The notes under the pieces are model-generated. The model was not told the DNA's origin. It ran no database searches and worked only from the letters and a program-made list of their open reading frames with translations. Shown here piece after piece: positions 19,797 through 27,304 of a stretch of 64,000 nucleotides of DNA; within the stretch, counting starts at the first letter, position 1; every line of letters starts with the position of its first letter. Made by a program: the position numbers and the translations under genes. Source of the DNA: Bacteroidales bacterium (lineage in GTDB: Bacteria > Bacteroidota > Bacteroidia > Bacteroidales > Muribaculaceae); contig CAJTFH010000002.1 of the NCBI GenBank assembly GCA_910575545.1, positions 173,052-237,051 of the forward strand, written 5' to 3'.

Positions 19797-20636
19797 ATGA
19801 AAGAGTTGATATTCAATGAGCTATCCATATCCATGAAAGCTGCGGATCAGGCTGAGGCATGTTCTGTGGTGAGCCGTTTTTTTCAGACATACAAGGCGGC
19901 TTCATCGCATGGATTTAAGGGGATTAGATATGAACAGTCGTTTGACGATATTGAACTTGCCACCGGTTTTTCGCTCAACGACTTTTGTCAAATGCCAAAA
20001 TTCCGTACTTATGGTAGTCTGCTTTTAGGCTTGGCGAGGCATCCGTATATAGAGTCTGATACTGAGGAAGAAAAACGCTTTATAAGCAATTATTTTTATC
20101 TCCTGCGCGATGGGGAAAAGATTCCAGTTGAAGGTCTGGGAGTGGTATATCTTTATCAAACTGTTGCAATTTCATTTGCAATTGAGGATTATTGGCATAA
20201 GAATGTAGTCCATAATCTTTATATTGAAGGAGATGAGGATGGTGAGTATCCGGTTATATCAATTGCGGATGCGTCACATTGTGAATGTAAAGAGTTTTCT
20301 GATTTTAAAGAGGCATATGAACCGCTTGAGTTGAAATTATGTGAAACTCTTCCGGCAAACAAGCATATTGAATTGAGGGATGATCACGGGAAAGATGTAT
20401 TGGAGGCTTTTGCTAAACGAATATGCAAGTCACCGTATGTAGTTAAGGTACTCAATTCTTTGCCTTTCAATCCAAAAGAGCGTGATTTTATACATAAAGT
20501 ATATGATGACGGCAGGATAGAGATTGTGTTGACTGATACTGATAAAGGTTTAGGCCTGGTTTTACAGTCAACAGGCAGTAACCATCGTGAAACCCTGACA
20601 ATAGCGAAGATGCTTGCTGATGAATATGGCAGGTAA
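19797..20636 (+). CDS. Unknown protein, third gene of the DUF262/ATPase operon
   Basis: The 279-aa protein has its ATG immediately after the TGA of the ATPase gene, so it is almost certainly translationally coupled. I do not recognise a named domain. Visible features are a start of the form KELIFNELSISMKAADQAEA, the segment VSRFFQTYKAASSHGFKGIR, then LLLGLARHPYIESDTEEEKR, AISFAIEDYWHKN, and a C-terminal beta-rich part (DGRIEIVLTDTDKGLGLVLQ). I recall similar FNELS...GF..IR proteins beside small OLD-like ATPases in other bacteria, so it may be the regular partner or effector. There is no signal peptide, membrane segment or obvious catalytic motif. Converging hairpin 20783-20818 lies downstream. 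Confidence 0.75.
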   Translation: MKELIFNELSISMKAADQAEACSVVSRFFQTYKAASSHGFKGIRYEQSFDDIELATGFSLNDFCQMPKFRTYGSLLLGLARHPYIESDTEEEKRFISNYFYLLRDGEKIPVEGLGVVYLYQTVAISFAIEDYWHKNVVHNLYIEGDEDGEYPVISIADASHCECKEFSDFKEAYEPLELKLCETLPANKHIELRDDHGKDVLEAFAKRICKSPYVVKVLNSLPFNPKERDFIHKVYDDGRIEIVLTDTDKGLGLVLQSTGSNHRETLTIAKMLADEYGR

Positions 20637-20782
20637 TGCCCATGGATTTATAGAAACAACGCTGGGAAGAATTCGAAAAGGTTGGTATAAGCTCTTTTAA
20701 TAATAAAGGTATTTAATAAAAGAAAGATTGCGAGACCAAGTAAGCAATAACCTAAGTACACCTTGGTGATACAATCCATAAA

Positions 20783-20818
20783 ACATCGGCTACAACTTTT
20801 CGTGGTTGCAGCCGATGT
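20783..20818 (-). terminator. Terminator hairpin after the outer-membrane protein gene
   Basis: Arms ACATCGGCTACAAC (20783-20796) and GTTGCAGCCGATGT (20805-20818) pair with one mismatch. On the minus strand a short T run follows, so it suits the leftward gene at 20897. Between 20637 and 20780 I see no gene. Confidence 0.6.
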
Positions 20819-20896
20819 CAGAGGTCTCTCTTTATGAGCTGATGCATTGTTATTATCAGAGTGCTTCAGTCAATGGGGTACTTTAGAGGAGCAGAT

Positions 20897-21490
20897 TTAA
20901 AATTCGTAGCCAACTTTGATGCAGACACCTTCAGTGTCAAGGAGTCTGGAGCTACGAGTGTAATCCATATTGATTCCGGGGTGTGAGAAACTATCGAAGG
21001 TTTCAAACTTTAGTTTCTCGAAAGTGTAGCCAATTGAAAGTGACAGCGCCTGAATGCCGATAGTGCGCATGCGAACACCTGCAGAAGCATTAGCATAGAA
21101 TCCATCTCCATTTGTTACAAAGTGTCCGAGTTTGAAGTCAACGAAAGGAGCAAATTTGGTTTTCATAAACTGGCTATGGAGATTAATAAACAGAGGTATG
21201 CTTACTTTGCTATCACGAGTGTCAAGAGCATAAGTCATTCCTTTGGTTTCGTACTTTGACATAAAGTGAAAACCAACACCTGCACCCACGAAGAAATAGG
21301 GGCAAATTTGATAACCGTGAGCAGTGCTTATTTCAAAACGACCAAATTCATAGTCGCCAACGCCAATGGTATAACCGAGGTCAGCAAAACCACGGTAACC
21401 ACTGTAATTATCTTGTGCATTTGCTGTAATGCCAGCAATGAGAGTAATGCCAGCAATGAGAACGCAGAGAAGAAGTCGAGTTTTTTTCAT
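20897..21490 (-). CDS. Small outer-membrane beta-barrel-like protein
   Basis: The 197-aa protein starts at ATG 21490 (MKKTRLLLCV), with a signal peptide ending near TANA/QDN. The mature part alternates short hydrophobic and polar strands typical of an 8-10-strand barrel: ADLGYTIGVGDYEFGRFEIS, PYFFVGAGVGFHF, FAPFVDFKLGHFVTNGDGFY, LSLSIGYTFEKLKFETF. It ends in an aromatic residue (VCIKVGYEF), the usual barrel C-terminal signature. The signal peptide contains a tandem repeat (LIAGIT twice) caused by an 18-bp duplication. It follows the 21523-22065 gene by 32 nt and is probably co-transcribed with it. The role is unknown; structural or adhesive functions are possible. Confidence 0.75.
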   Translation of the reverse strand: MKKTRLLLCVLIAGITLIAGITANAQDNYSGYRGFADLGYTIGVGDYEFGRFEISTAHGYQICPYFFVGAGVGFHFMSKYETKGMTYALDTRDSKVSIPLFINLHSQFMKTKFAPFVDFKLGHFVTNGDGFYANASAGVRMRTIGIQALSLSIGYTFEKLKFETFDSFSHPGINMDYTRSSRLLDTEGVCIKVGYEF

Positions 21491-21522
21491 TTCATTGTAT
21501 ATGTGATATGGGGCTTGTATAG

Positions 21523-22065
21523 TTATTCTACTGTTATATCTTGCATTACAGAAGCATTGAAAGTCGTTCCTGCCGGTATTTTCGGCATACTTCCTTTCAT
21601 ACATCCGCTGATAAGACCGAGAGGAAAGAATAATACGGAGAGGGCTATTACGCCTCCGAGTTTACTACCTCCATTCTTGCAACTGCTAAGACGGAGTGAA
21701 ACTCGTTTATTGTCGATAGTTTTTGTAGTAGCGTGTGTGAGGCAGATTTTGCCTGCCTTTCCCCATGTGCCATTTGGGTCGGCTGAAAATTCTATGAATG
21801 CCGGAGTACCAGCTTTGATAAGAACCTTCGTACCATCCGCAGAATACACATCCGTTTCTACAATAGAATTGATTACTCCTGTGTCTGCCTTATTGTCTGC
21901 CTTGAAGTTTTCTTTGACACGGAGTACTATTTGAGTGCCATTTTCTAATACGTTACCTCGGCCATTGGACGATTGCGCCAGGCCTTCAAATGGAGAACAG
22001 AACATGAGTGTCACAATAAGTATACATGAAACTACACTTTTCCACAATTCGTTTTCTTTTTTCAT
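21523..22065 (-). CDS. Secreted hypothetical protein with C-terminal glycine/hydrophobic segment
   Basis: This 180-aa protein has a signal peptide (VVSCILIVTLMFCSPFEGLA). Next comes a small beta domain with NGTQIVLRVKENFKADNKAD, VYSADGTKVLIKAGTPAFIE and the repeat-like TKTIDNKRVSLRLSS. A hydrophobic glycine-rich stretch follows (GGVIALSVLFFPLGLISGCM), and then IPAGTTFNASVMQDI. The ADGTKVLIKAGTP and MPKIPAGTTFNA segments recall domains in envelope proteins that describe allowed values, but I cannot name a family. First gene of a leftward pair with the beta-barrel protein. Its upstream region (22066-22260) is strongly structured. Confidence 0.65.
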   Translation of the reverse strand: MKKENELWKSVVSCILIVTLMFCSPFEGLAQSSNGRGNVLENGTQIVLRVKENFKADNKADTGVINSIVETDVYSADGTKVLIKAGTPAFIEFSADPNGTWGKAGKICLTHATTKTIDNKRVSLRLSSCKNGGSKLGGVIALSVLFFPLGLISGCMKGSMPKIPAGTTFNASVMQDITVE

Positions 22066-22087
22066 TTGCTTGTGATGTTATTGGTTT

Positions 22088-22244
22088 TGCGCATTATTGC
22101 CATTCTGTCGTTAGACTTGGTATGCGCACTTGCCAATAAGAACAAAAGCGCAGACTTTCGTCATACGCAGTCTTGGCTCACCACAAGCCATAATAATCCT
22201 ATGAGAAAGTCCGCGCCGTATGGCACGCACTCACGGATTATTAT
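22088..22244 (-). other. Highly structured intergenic segment, possible cis-regulatory RNA
   Basis: The 394-bp gap between the genes ending at 22065 and starting at 22460 has no convincing gene. Its left part holds several inverted repeats: TGCGCAT (22088-22094) with ATGCGCA (22122-22128); GCGCAGACTTTC (22148-22159) with GAAAGTCCGCGC (22205-22216); a small GGCT/AGCC hairpin at 22174-22190; and ATAATAATCC (22190-22199) with GGATTATTAT (22235-22244). The second and fourth interlock like a pseudoknot. It would be in the leader of the 21523-22065 operon if transcribed leftward. Plus-strand TAATTTTG boxes at 22372-22379 and 22428-22435 probably belong to the next rightward gene. Confidence 0.35.
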
Positions 22245-22459
22245 TTTAGCTCGTTCTTTGGTCGAGGTGGTGATTCAGACTGCGATTGAGCTAATATGTA
22301 AGGGCGCAATATTGCGAAGAATACTGCACCGCAAAATTAGTCATATTTCATTGATTGGCAAAAGAATTATATAATTTTGTTTTAATCCTACGATGTGGCA
22401 TTGCGTTTCGTTTCTCGTGGGAAAATCGTAATTTTGTGGATGAAAATAAGGTGAAAAAG

Positions 22460-23218
22460 ATGGATAGAGCTATTTCATTACCGACAAAAGACGCTTTCCG
22501 TTCTTTTGTCTGGCAGCATTTTCTGTTGTTATTATCCCTGTATCTTATGACGTTAGGGGTAGTCTTATGTATAAAGTCTTATCTTGGCAGCAGTGTGATT
22601 TCGTCGCTTCCGCTTTCTTTTTCGATGGCTGGAACGGAAGGTATTGTTCCCGAAATGAGTGTGGGAGGTTATACGATATTGATGAATTTCGTGCTTGTCA
22701 TTGCCCAGGTTCTTGTGTTGCGTAAGAAATTCGCTCCCGTGCAGCTGTTTCAGTTGGTTATCGGCTTTGTGTTCGGGTGGCTCATTGACCTGAACATGTT
22801 GCTTACTGATGGCCTTGCATGTGAATCGCTATGGGCTAAGGGCTTGGCACAGTTTGTCGGATGCACTGTGATGGGTGTCGGCATTGCGTTTGAGGTCAGA
22901 TGTGGTTCGGTCACTATGCCCGGGGAAGGGATTACGGTTGCATTGAGCCAGGTGACGGGAATAGGCTTTCCGAAGATGAAAATCGTGGTTGACACATCTT
23001 TAGTATTGTTGGCGATTATCAGCAGTTTCGTGTTTTTCTGCAGCTGGGAGTGGAATATAATCGGCCCCGGCACTCTTTTTGCTATGCTCTATGTTGGTTG
23101 GCTTATCAAAATCATTTCGCCACATATGTTGTGGTTTGACAGGGTCCTGGCTTATCGCATCGGATTCCGCAGATATATTTTCGGATTGGCACGGTGGATA
23201 TACGTAAGCCGGAAATAA
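22460..23218 (+). CDS. YczE/YitT-like membrane protein
   Basis: The 252-aa protein starts at ATG 22460, just after a TAATTTTG -7 box at 22428-22435. It has about six hydrophobic segments (for example HFLLLLSLYLMTLGVVLCI, LMNFVLVIAQVLVL, LVIGFVFGWLIDLNMLLTD, SLVLLAIISSFVFFC). The pattern GVALxxxSxLGSSVISSLPL-like start, the GG.T...N hinge and the conserved RCGSVTMPGEGITVALSQVT segment match YczE/YitT-type (DUF6198) inner-membrane proteins. The transported substrate, if any, is unknown. It stands alone and ends in front of a 177-bp intergenic repeat. Confidence 0.8.
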   Translation: MDRAISLPTKDAFRSFVWQHFLLLLSLYLMTLGVVLCIKSYLGSSVISSLPLSFSMAGTEGIVPEMSVGGYTILMNFVLVIAQVLVLRKKFAPVQLFQLVIGFVFGWLIDLNMLLTDGLACESLWAKGLAQFVGCTVMGVGIAFEVRCGSVTMPGEGITVALSQVTGIGFPKMKIVVDTSLVLLAIISSFVFFCSWEWNIIGPGTLFAMLYVGWLIKIISPHMLWFDRVLAYRIGFRRYIFGLARWIYVSRK

Positions 23219-23248
23219 TTGCGCCGCTATTAATTAGTCGCAGATATA

Positions 23249-23425
23249 AGAGGGTGTGTCATAATGGCTCATCTGGGTCGTCGCCCGAGGGCTTCGGGTT
23301 CGGTCATTGACCTTAGTCAACTCCCTTCACCCTCACCCTCAGGCTCCTACCATCTGAACCATTCTGACAGCACCCTCTCCATCCGGATGCCAAAAAGGCG
23401 TTGGTCGAATTTCGACACAACGCCT
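23249..23425. repeat. 177-bp intergenic repeat element, copy A
   Basis: This sequence is identical over all 177 bp to 32738-32914. Its left arm (23249-23277) and an inner right arm (23350-23378) form an imperfect inverted repeat of 29 bp starting AGAGGGTG. The right end is a separate stable hairpin (23397-23424, GGCGTTG...CAACGCC). It lies between the 3' ends of convergent genes, as do the other two copies. It contains no likely gene. Confidence 0.9.
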
Positions 23426-23463
23426 AATTATATCAAGGTTGGTTACTACGCGGGTGATCAGGC

Positions 23464-26400
23464 TCAGGGGCGGTAGAGGGCGAATTCGTATACGCGGGCT
23501 ACATGGCCGTCGGGTGCCTGGACAGGATGGATTACATTTAGGCGGATGTAGCGCGCTTTTTCAGGCTGATGCAGGGTCTTGGCTACTATGTTGCGGCTGT
23601 TGCCGGTGTAGTAGTCGATGGTGCGCCATTCCTCCTGTGGGGTGTTGCGCACCTGAACCAGACAGGATGATGTGATGTAGGAGCGGTGTTCGATGGCGGC
23701 ATTGACCATTTTCCATGAGCCAATCTCTGTTTCGGCGCCGAGGTCGAAATCGACATAGGCGGGAATCCCTGTCACGTCGCACCATTTGGTTGTCAGGTCG
23801 TTGTCGACCAGCATCGTGGGATGTTCGCTGTCGTTGACGAATCCCGACCAGGCCACGATATGTTCGGGGCGCAGGATGTTTTCTTTCTCCTCCTCGAACC
23901 TGGCGTTTCCGTTAGCACCGGTTTCTTTGATGGAGGTGCGGAACAATGGCGCAAGCGGACTTACGGGTGTGTTGGCCTCGTTGGCGAGCGTAGCGGCGAA
24001 AATCACCGCATTGCCGTTGTCGGGGAGGATTACCCGGGTTGCGCCTGCGGGTATGTCGAGGTCGAACTTGAACATGTAGGTGAATTCATAGGGGTGGTCG
24101 CCCGACGAAGAGTGGCGGTGTGTTCCTGTATAGGCCACTTCGGCATCGGTCAGGTAGCCCTTGGTGTGGCCGTCATGTCCCCATTGGCCGATGAATCCGG
24201 TGTAGGAGGGGATAGTGATAGTCTGCGATGATTTCCCGATTTTAAAGTCGCAGCTCAGGCTCCTGTCGTCGGTGGCGGCTGCCGCGAGGATGTGTAGTTT
24301 GTTGCAGCCGTGTCCGGCAGGGAGTGTCAATGTGTCTCCGTGGCAGGACATGCCGTTGAGCAGGGCGCTGTTTTCGAGTTTGAAAGGCACACGGCCAACG
24401 GTCAGTTCCGAAGGTATGAGTTCGGCGGCATAGGAATAACCTGACGCAAAATCTGCATCGGAGCGCATTTCATTCCAGCTGAAGCATTTTTTGTTGAAAT
24501 CGAGTGGAAGGATGCGGTGGTTGCCTTTCTCGGCTGGGGTGTCGGCGAGCCGCACTTTGAATGTCTTGATGCTGTTGGGCTTGATTGTGAACTTCAAGGT
24601 ACTTCCCGAGAACGGTGTTTCGCCGATAGTTTTCTCAGTGCCGTCGGCTTCATAAGCGGCGGTTATGTTTTTTGCGAATGTCAAAGATGCGTTTTGGGGC
24701 TCTTTGCCGGAGGTTTCATATACGCGCACAACATACTCGTTGGAGTTCTCAGCCAATTTCAGGGCTTTGACAGCAACGTTGGAGTTATCTGTCGAAAGGG
24801 GTGAGAAGCTCTTGCCTAAAGTCCCGTTGTGTTTCGTGGTGGCAAAGGCTTTGATGCGTTGGTTGAGCAGGTCGGCTTTTGCGTTGGCTTCTGCTTTCTG
24901 CAACCTGCCGTTGTGGCCGCACAAGCTGTAGGTGAAGGTATGGTAGCCCAGGTCTTGTCGATCCTGGTATGTGTAGCCGCGTGAAGTGGCAGGTGTGTGG
25001 AGCAGGGTGAGACGCAGGGTGTTGTTGTCGGGTTTGTCCCAGCCATATTTGCAGTCGTTCATTATCGTAGCTCCGTAGCGGCCGTTCTTGTCGGTGAGGT
25101 CGGCCCAGCGCTGGGCATATACTTCATAAGCTGTGGGGGTGTTGTTGCCACGTTCCACGCAGCCTATTCCGAGATCGTAGGTGGCTTTTTCATTGTCGAG
25201 GTCAAGGGGGAATTCGGCTTTGACGAGTGCATTCTGGGTTTTCCAGTCAACTTCATTGAAGAAATCGATGCGGTCTGCAAGCGCACCTTCGTTCAGCCGG
25301 ATGTATTGGCGGAATCTGGAATCGCCATGACGTTTGTCGACGCAGAGTGTCCGGCGCAGCGGCCCGTTTTCAACCAGGGTCATGTTCACGTCGCCGTTGA
25401 TTGAAACCGGTGTTGCGTCGATTGTGGGTTTGAGGATTTCCCATGCGGGCCAGTCGTAGGATTTGTTATCGGTGAAGATGGCCAGTCGTATGGCTTTCCC
25501 AGGTTTGACGAGTTCCTTGTTGTTGGCCTTGTCGAAGAGCGATGTTATGTCGCCGTTGGAATCGAGGGTGAGCCGGTAAACTGAGTTTTCGATTGTGTTG
25601 GCACTTTGGTTGACAGAGCTGTTTCTGGCTGTGCCTGAAAGGCGCACGTCGTAGACTGTGTAGCCGTTGGCCGGAACGGTGGCTTCTACCAGGATGCGGG
25701 CTTTGCCGTCGGAGTGGGAAATCAGCTGTGAGGCGACTTTCCGGCCTTGGGCGTTATATACATCCACAGAGCGGGGTGCGCGGGAAGCGTCGATTTCCAT
25801 CTCCACCAGATCGGTGGCTTCATGGCCAAGGGCATTGAAAAGCACTACGGGTGTGCCTTTGGCGCGGGTGTCGAGCCTGTCGGCCACTGCGCTTACAGAT
25901 GACGTTATGATGCCGGCGAACTGTTTGAGCGACAGCAGTTCGTCGTTCCAAGAGAATTCATAGGCTCGGGGAATGCTTGTGCCGGTCAGGTCGTCGTGGA
26001 ACTGGTGGAAGATGAACCTGCGCCAGGATTCGGTGAGGCTCGAAGAGGGGTATTCGGCAGCACCGATCATGCTGGCGGCAACGGCGGCTCGTTCAGCGGC
26101 ATCGCCGAGGAGTTCATTCTGGCGGTTATAGAGTTTCATGGCCGCCTGGGAGGTGTAGCATCCGGTGCCATGCACATCCATCAGCAGTTCGCCGTCATGA
26201 ACCGGGAGTTCCGGATGTTTTTCATATGGGAGGTAGTCTTTAAACAGCCGGTCGCTTTCGGCGCTGATTATTTCAATAGGGCCGTCGGTGTGGGTGGCGC
26301 GGCACACTGCATCGACGGAGTTCATTGTCGGTGAACCGCCTATGTCGCCTGTGCCGTAGTAGTGGAATGCCACGTTGAGAGGGCTTTCCTTTATGCGCCC

Positions 26401-27102
26401 GCTGATGGAGCTGTTGGCCGTGAGGTCTTCGATTTCCCAGCGCTGGCCGTAGTTAAAACCATGTGCCATCATTATCTGTGACCCGTCGACACCTTTCCAC
26501 AGCCCCACGGTGTAGGGATATTTTTTGTCGCCATGGAACGGGAGATGGCGCCAGCCGAGTTTCTGCGAGGAGAAGCCGATTAGGCCGCAATGCTTGGCAA
26601 TTGTAGGGAGTGTCCATCCGAAACCGAAACAGTCGGGGAGGAAAATGTCGGTGCTTTCAACGCCGAACTCCGAGCGGTAGAACTGCTGGCCGAGCATGAT
26701 GTTGCGTATGGCCGATTCTACCGATGGCACAATGGCGTCTGTGGCGTCCCACGATGCACCGCATATGTGCCACCTGCCATCTTTGATGAATTTCTTCATC
26801 TCCTCATATTGCAGGGGATAATATTCCTTCATCCATGAGTATTTCACTCCGCCCTCGAAGTTGAAAACATATTCCGGATATTTTTTCAGCAGGAACAGGT
26901 TTTGGTTTATTGTGTTCCACACATATTCGCCTATTGTTGTCTGGATGTCCCAGTTCCATTGTGTGTCGAGGTGGGCGTCAGATACAAGGTAGGCTTTCGG
27001 TTTGGGACTGTCGCCGTTCCCGGCCGTTGTTGCCGCCGATGTGGTAGCCACGCCCGCAAGTGCGATCGCGGCCGCAAAAAATCGCTTGGTTTTCGGTGTC
27101 AT
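23464..27102 (-). CDS. Secreted GH38 alpha-mannosidase with C-terminal discoidin-like domain
   Basis: The 1212-aa protein has a signal peptide (MTPKTKRFFAAAIALAGVAT). The catalytic GH38 domain opens with YLVSDAHLDTQWNWD, the zinc-binding H-x-D...W motif, and holds the nucleophile region DIFLPDCFGFGWTLP at about residue 195, followed by the helical and large beta domains. The C-terminal 140 residues (HPTMLVDNDLTTKWCDVTG, YVDFDLGAETEIGSWKMVN, ARYIRLNVI) resemble an F5/8 type C carbohydrate-binding module. It would trim alpha-mannose from host or yeast N-glycans outside the cytosol. A minus-strand TAAATTTG (27138-27145) with CTTG about 20 nt behind it is a probable promoter. No SusCD pair is adjacent. 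Confidence 0.93.
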   Translation of the reverse strand: MTPKTKRFFAAAIALAGVATTSAATTAGNGDSPKPKAYLVSDAHLDTQWNWDIQTTIGEYVWNTINQNLFLLKKYPEYVFNFEGGVKYSWMKEYYPLQYEEMKKFIKDGRWHICGASWDATDAIVPSVESAIRNIMLGQQFYRSEFGVESTDIFLPDCFGFGWTLPTIAKHCGLIGFSSQKLGWRHLPFHGDKKYPYTVGLWKGVDGSQIMMAHGFNYGQRWEIEDLTANSSISGRIKESPLNVAFHYYGTGDIGGSPTMNSVDAVCRATHTDGPIEIISAESDRLFKDYLPYEKHPELPVHDGELLMDVHGTGCYTSQAAMKLYNRQNELLGDAAERAAVAASMIGAAEYPSSSLTESWRRFIFHQFHDDLTGTSIPRAYEFSWNDELLSLKQFAGIITSSVSAVADRLDTRAKGTPVVLFNALGHEATDLVEMEIDASRAPRSVDVYNAQGRKVASQLISHSDGKARILVEATVPANGYTVYDVRLSGTARNSSVNQSANTIENSVYRLTLDSNGDITSLFDKANNKELVKPGKAIRLAIFTDNKSYDWPAWEILKPTIDATPVSINGDVNMTLVENGPLRRTLCVDKRHGDSRFRQYIRLNEGALADRIDFFNEVDWKTQNALVKAEFPLDLDNEKATYDLGIGCVERGNNTPTAYEVYAQRWADLTDKNGRYGATIMNDCKYGWDKPDNNTLRLTLLHTPATSRGYTYQDRQDLGYHTFTYSLCGHNGRLQKAEANAKADLLNQRIKAFATTKHNGTLGKSFSPLSTDNSNVAVKALKLAENSNEYVVRVYETSGKEPQNASLTFAKNITAAYEADGTEKTIGETPFSGSTLKFTIKPNSIKTFKVRLADTPAEKGNHRILPLDFNKKCFSWNEMRSDADFASGYSYAAELIPSELTVGRVPFKLENSALLNGMSCHGDTLTLPAGHGCNKLHILAAAATDDRSLSCDFKIGKSSQTITIPSYTGFIGQWGHDGHTKGYLTDAEVAYTGTHRHSSSGDHPYEFTYMFKFDLDIPAGATRVILPDNGNAVIFAATLANEANTPVSPLAPLFRTSIKETGANGNARFEEEKENILRPEHIVAWSGFVNDSEHPTMLVDNDLTTKWCDVTGIPAYVDFDLGAETEIGSWKMVNAAIEHRSYITSSCLVQVRNTPQEEWRTIDYYTGNSRNIVAKTLHQPEKARYIRLNVIHPVQAPDGHVARVYEFALYRP

Positions 27103-27304
27103 TTTTTTTGTTATGGTTTATGATTGGTTTGAGGTTACAAATTTAACGATTTTTTAGCTCACAGGCAAGACGATACGATATGGTGTCGCGCCGAAAAAAT
27201 TCCGGTATGATTCAACGGGGTTAAGATTGGTTAAATATGGCATGTACACTTTTGAGCTAATAAAAATAGTTGTATATTGTGCAAAATATAATAGCCATAT
27301 TGTA

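Noticed and set aside
22066..22374. A 102-aa frame on the plus strand in the structured spacer
   Set aside because: It lies across interlocking inverted repeats, resembles no family, and the real gene starts at 22460 after a good -7 box.
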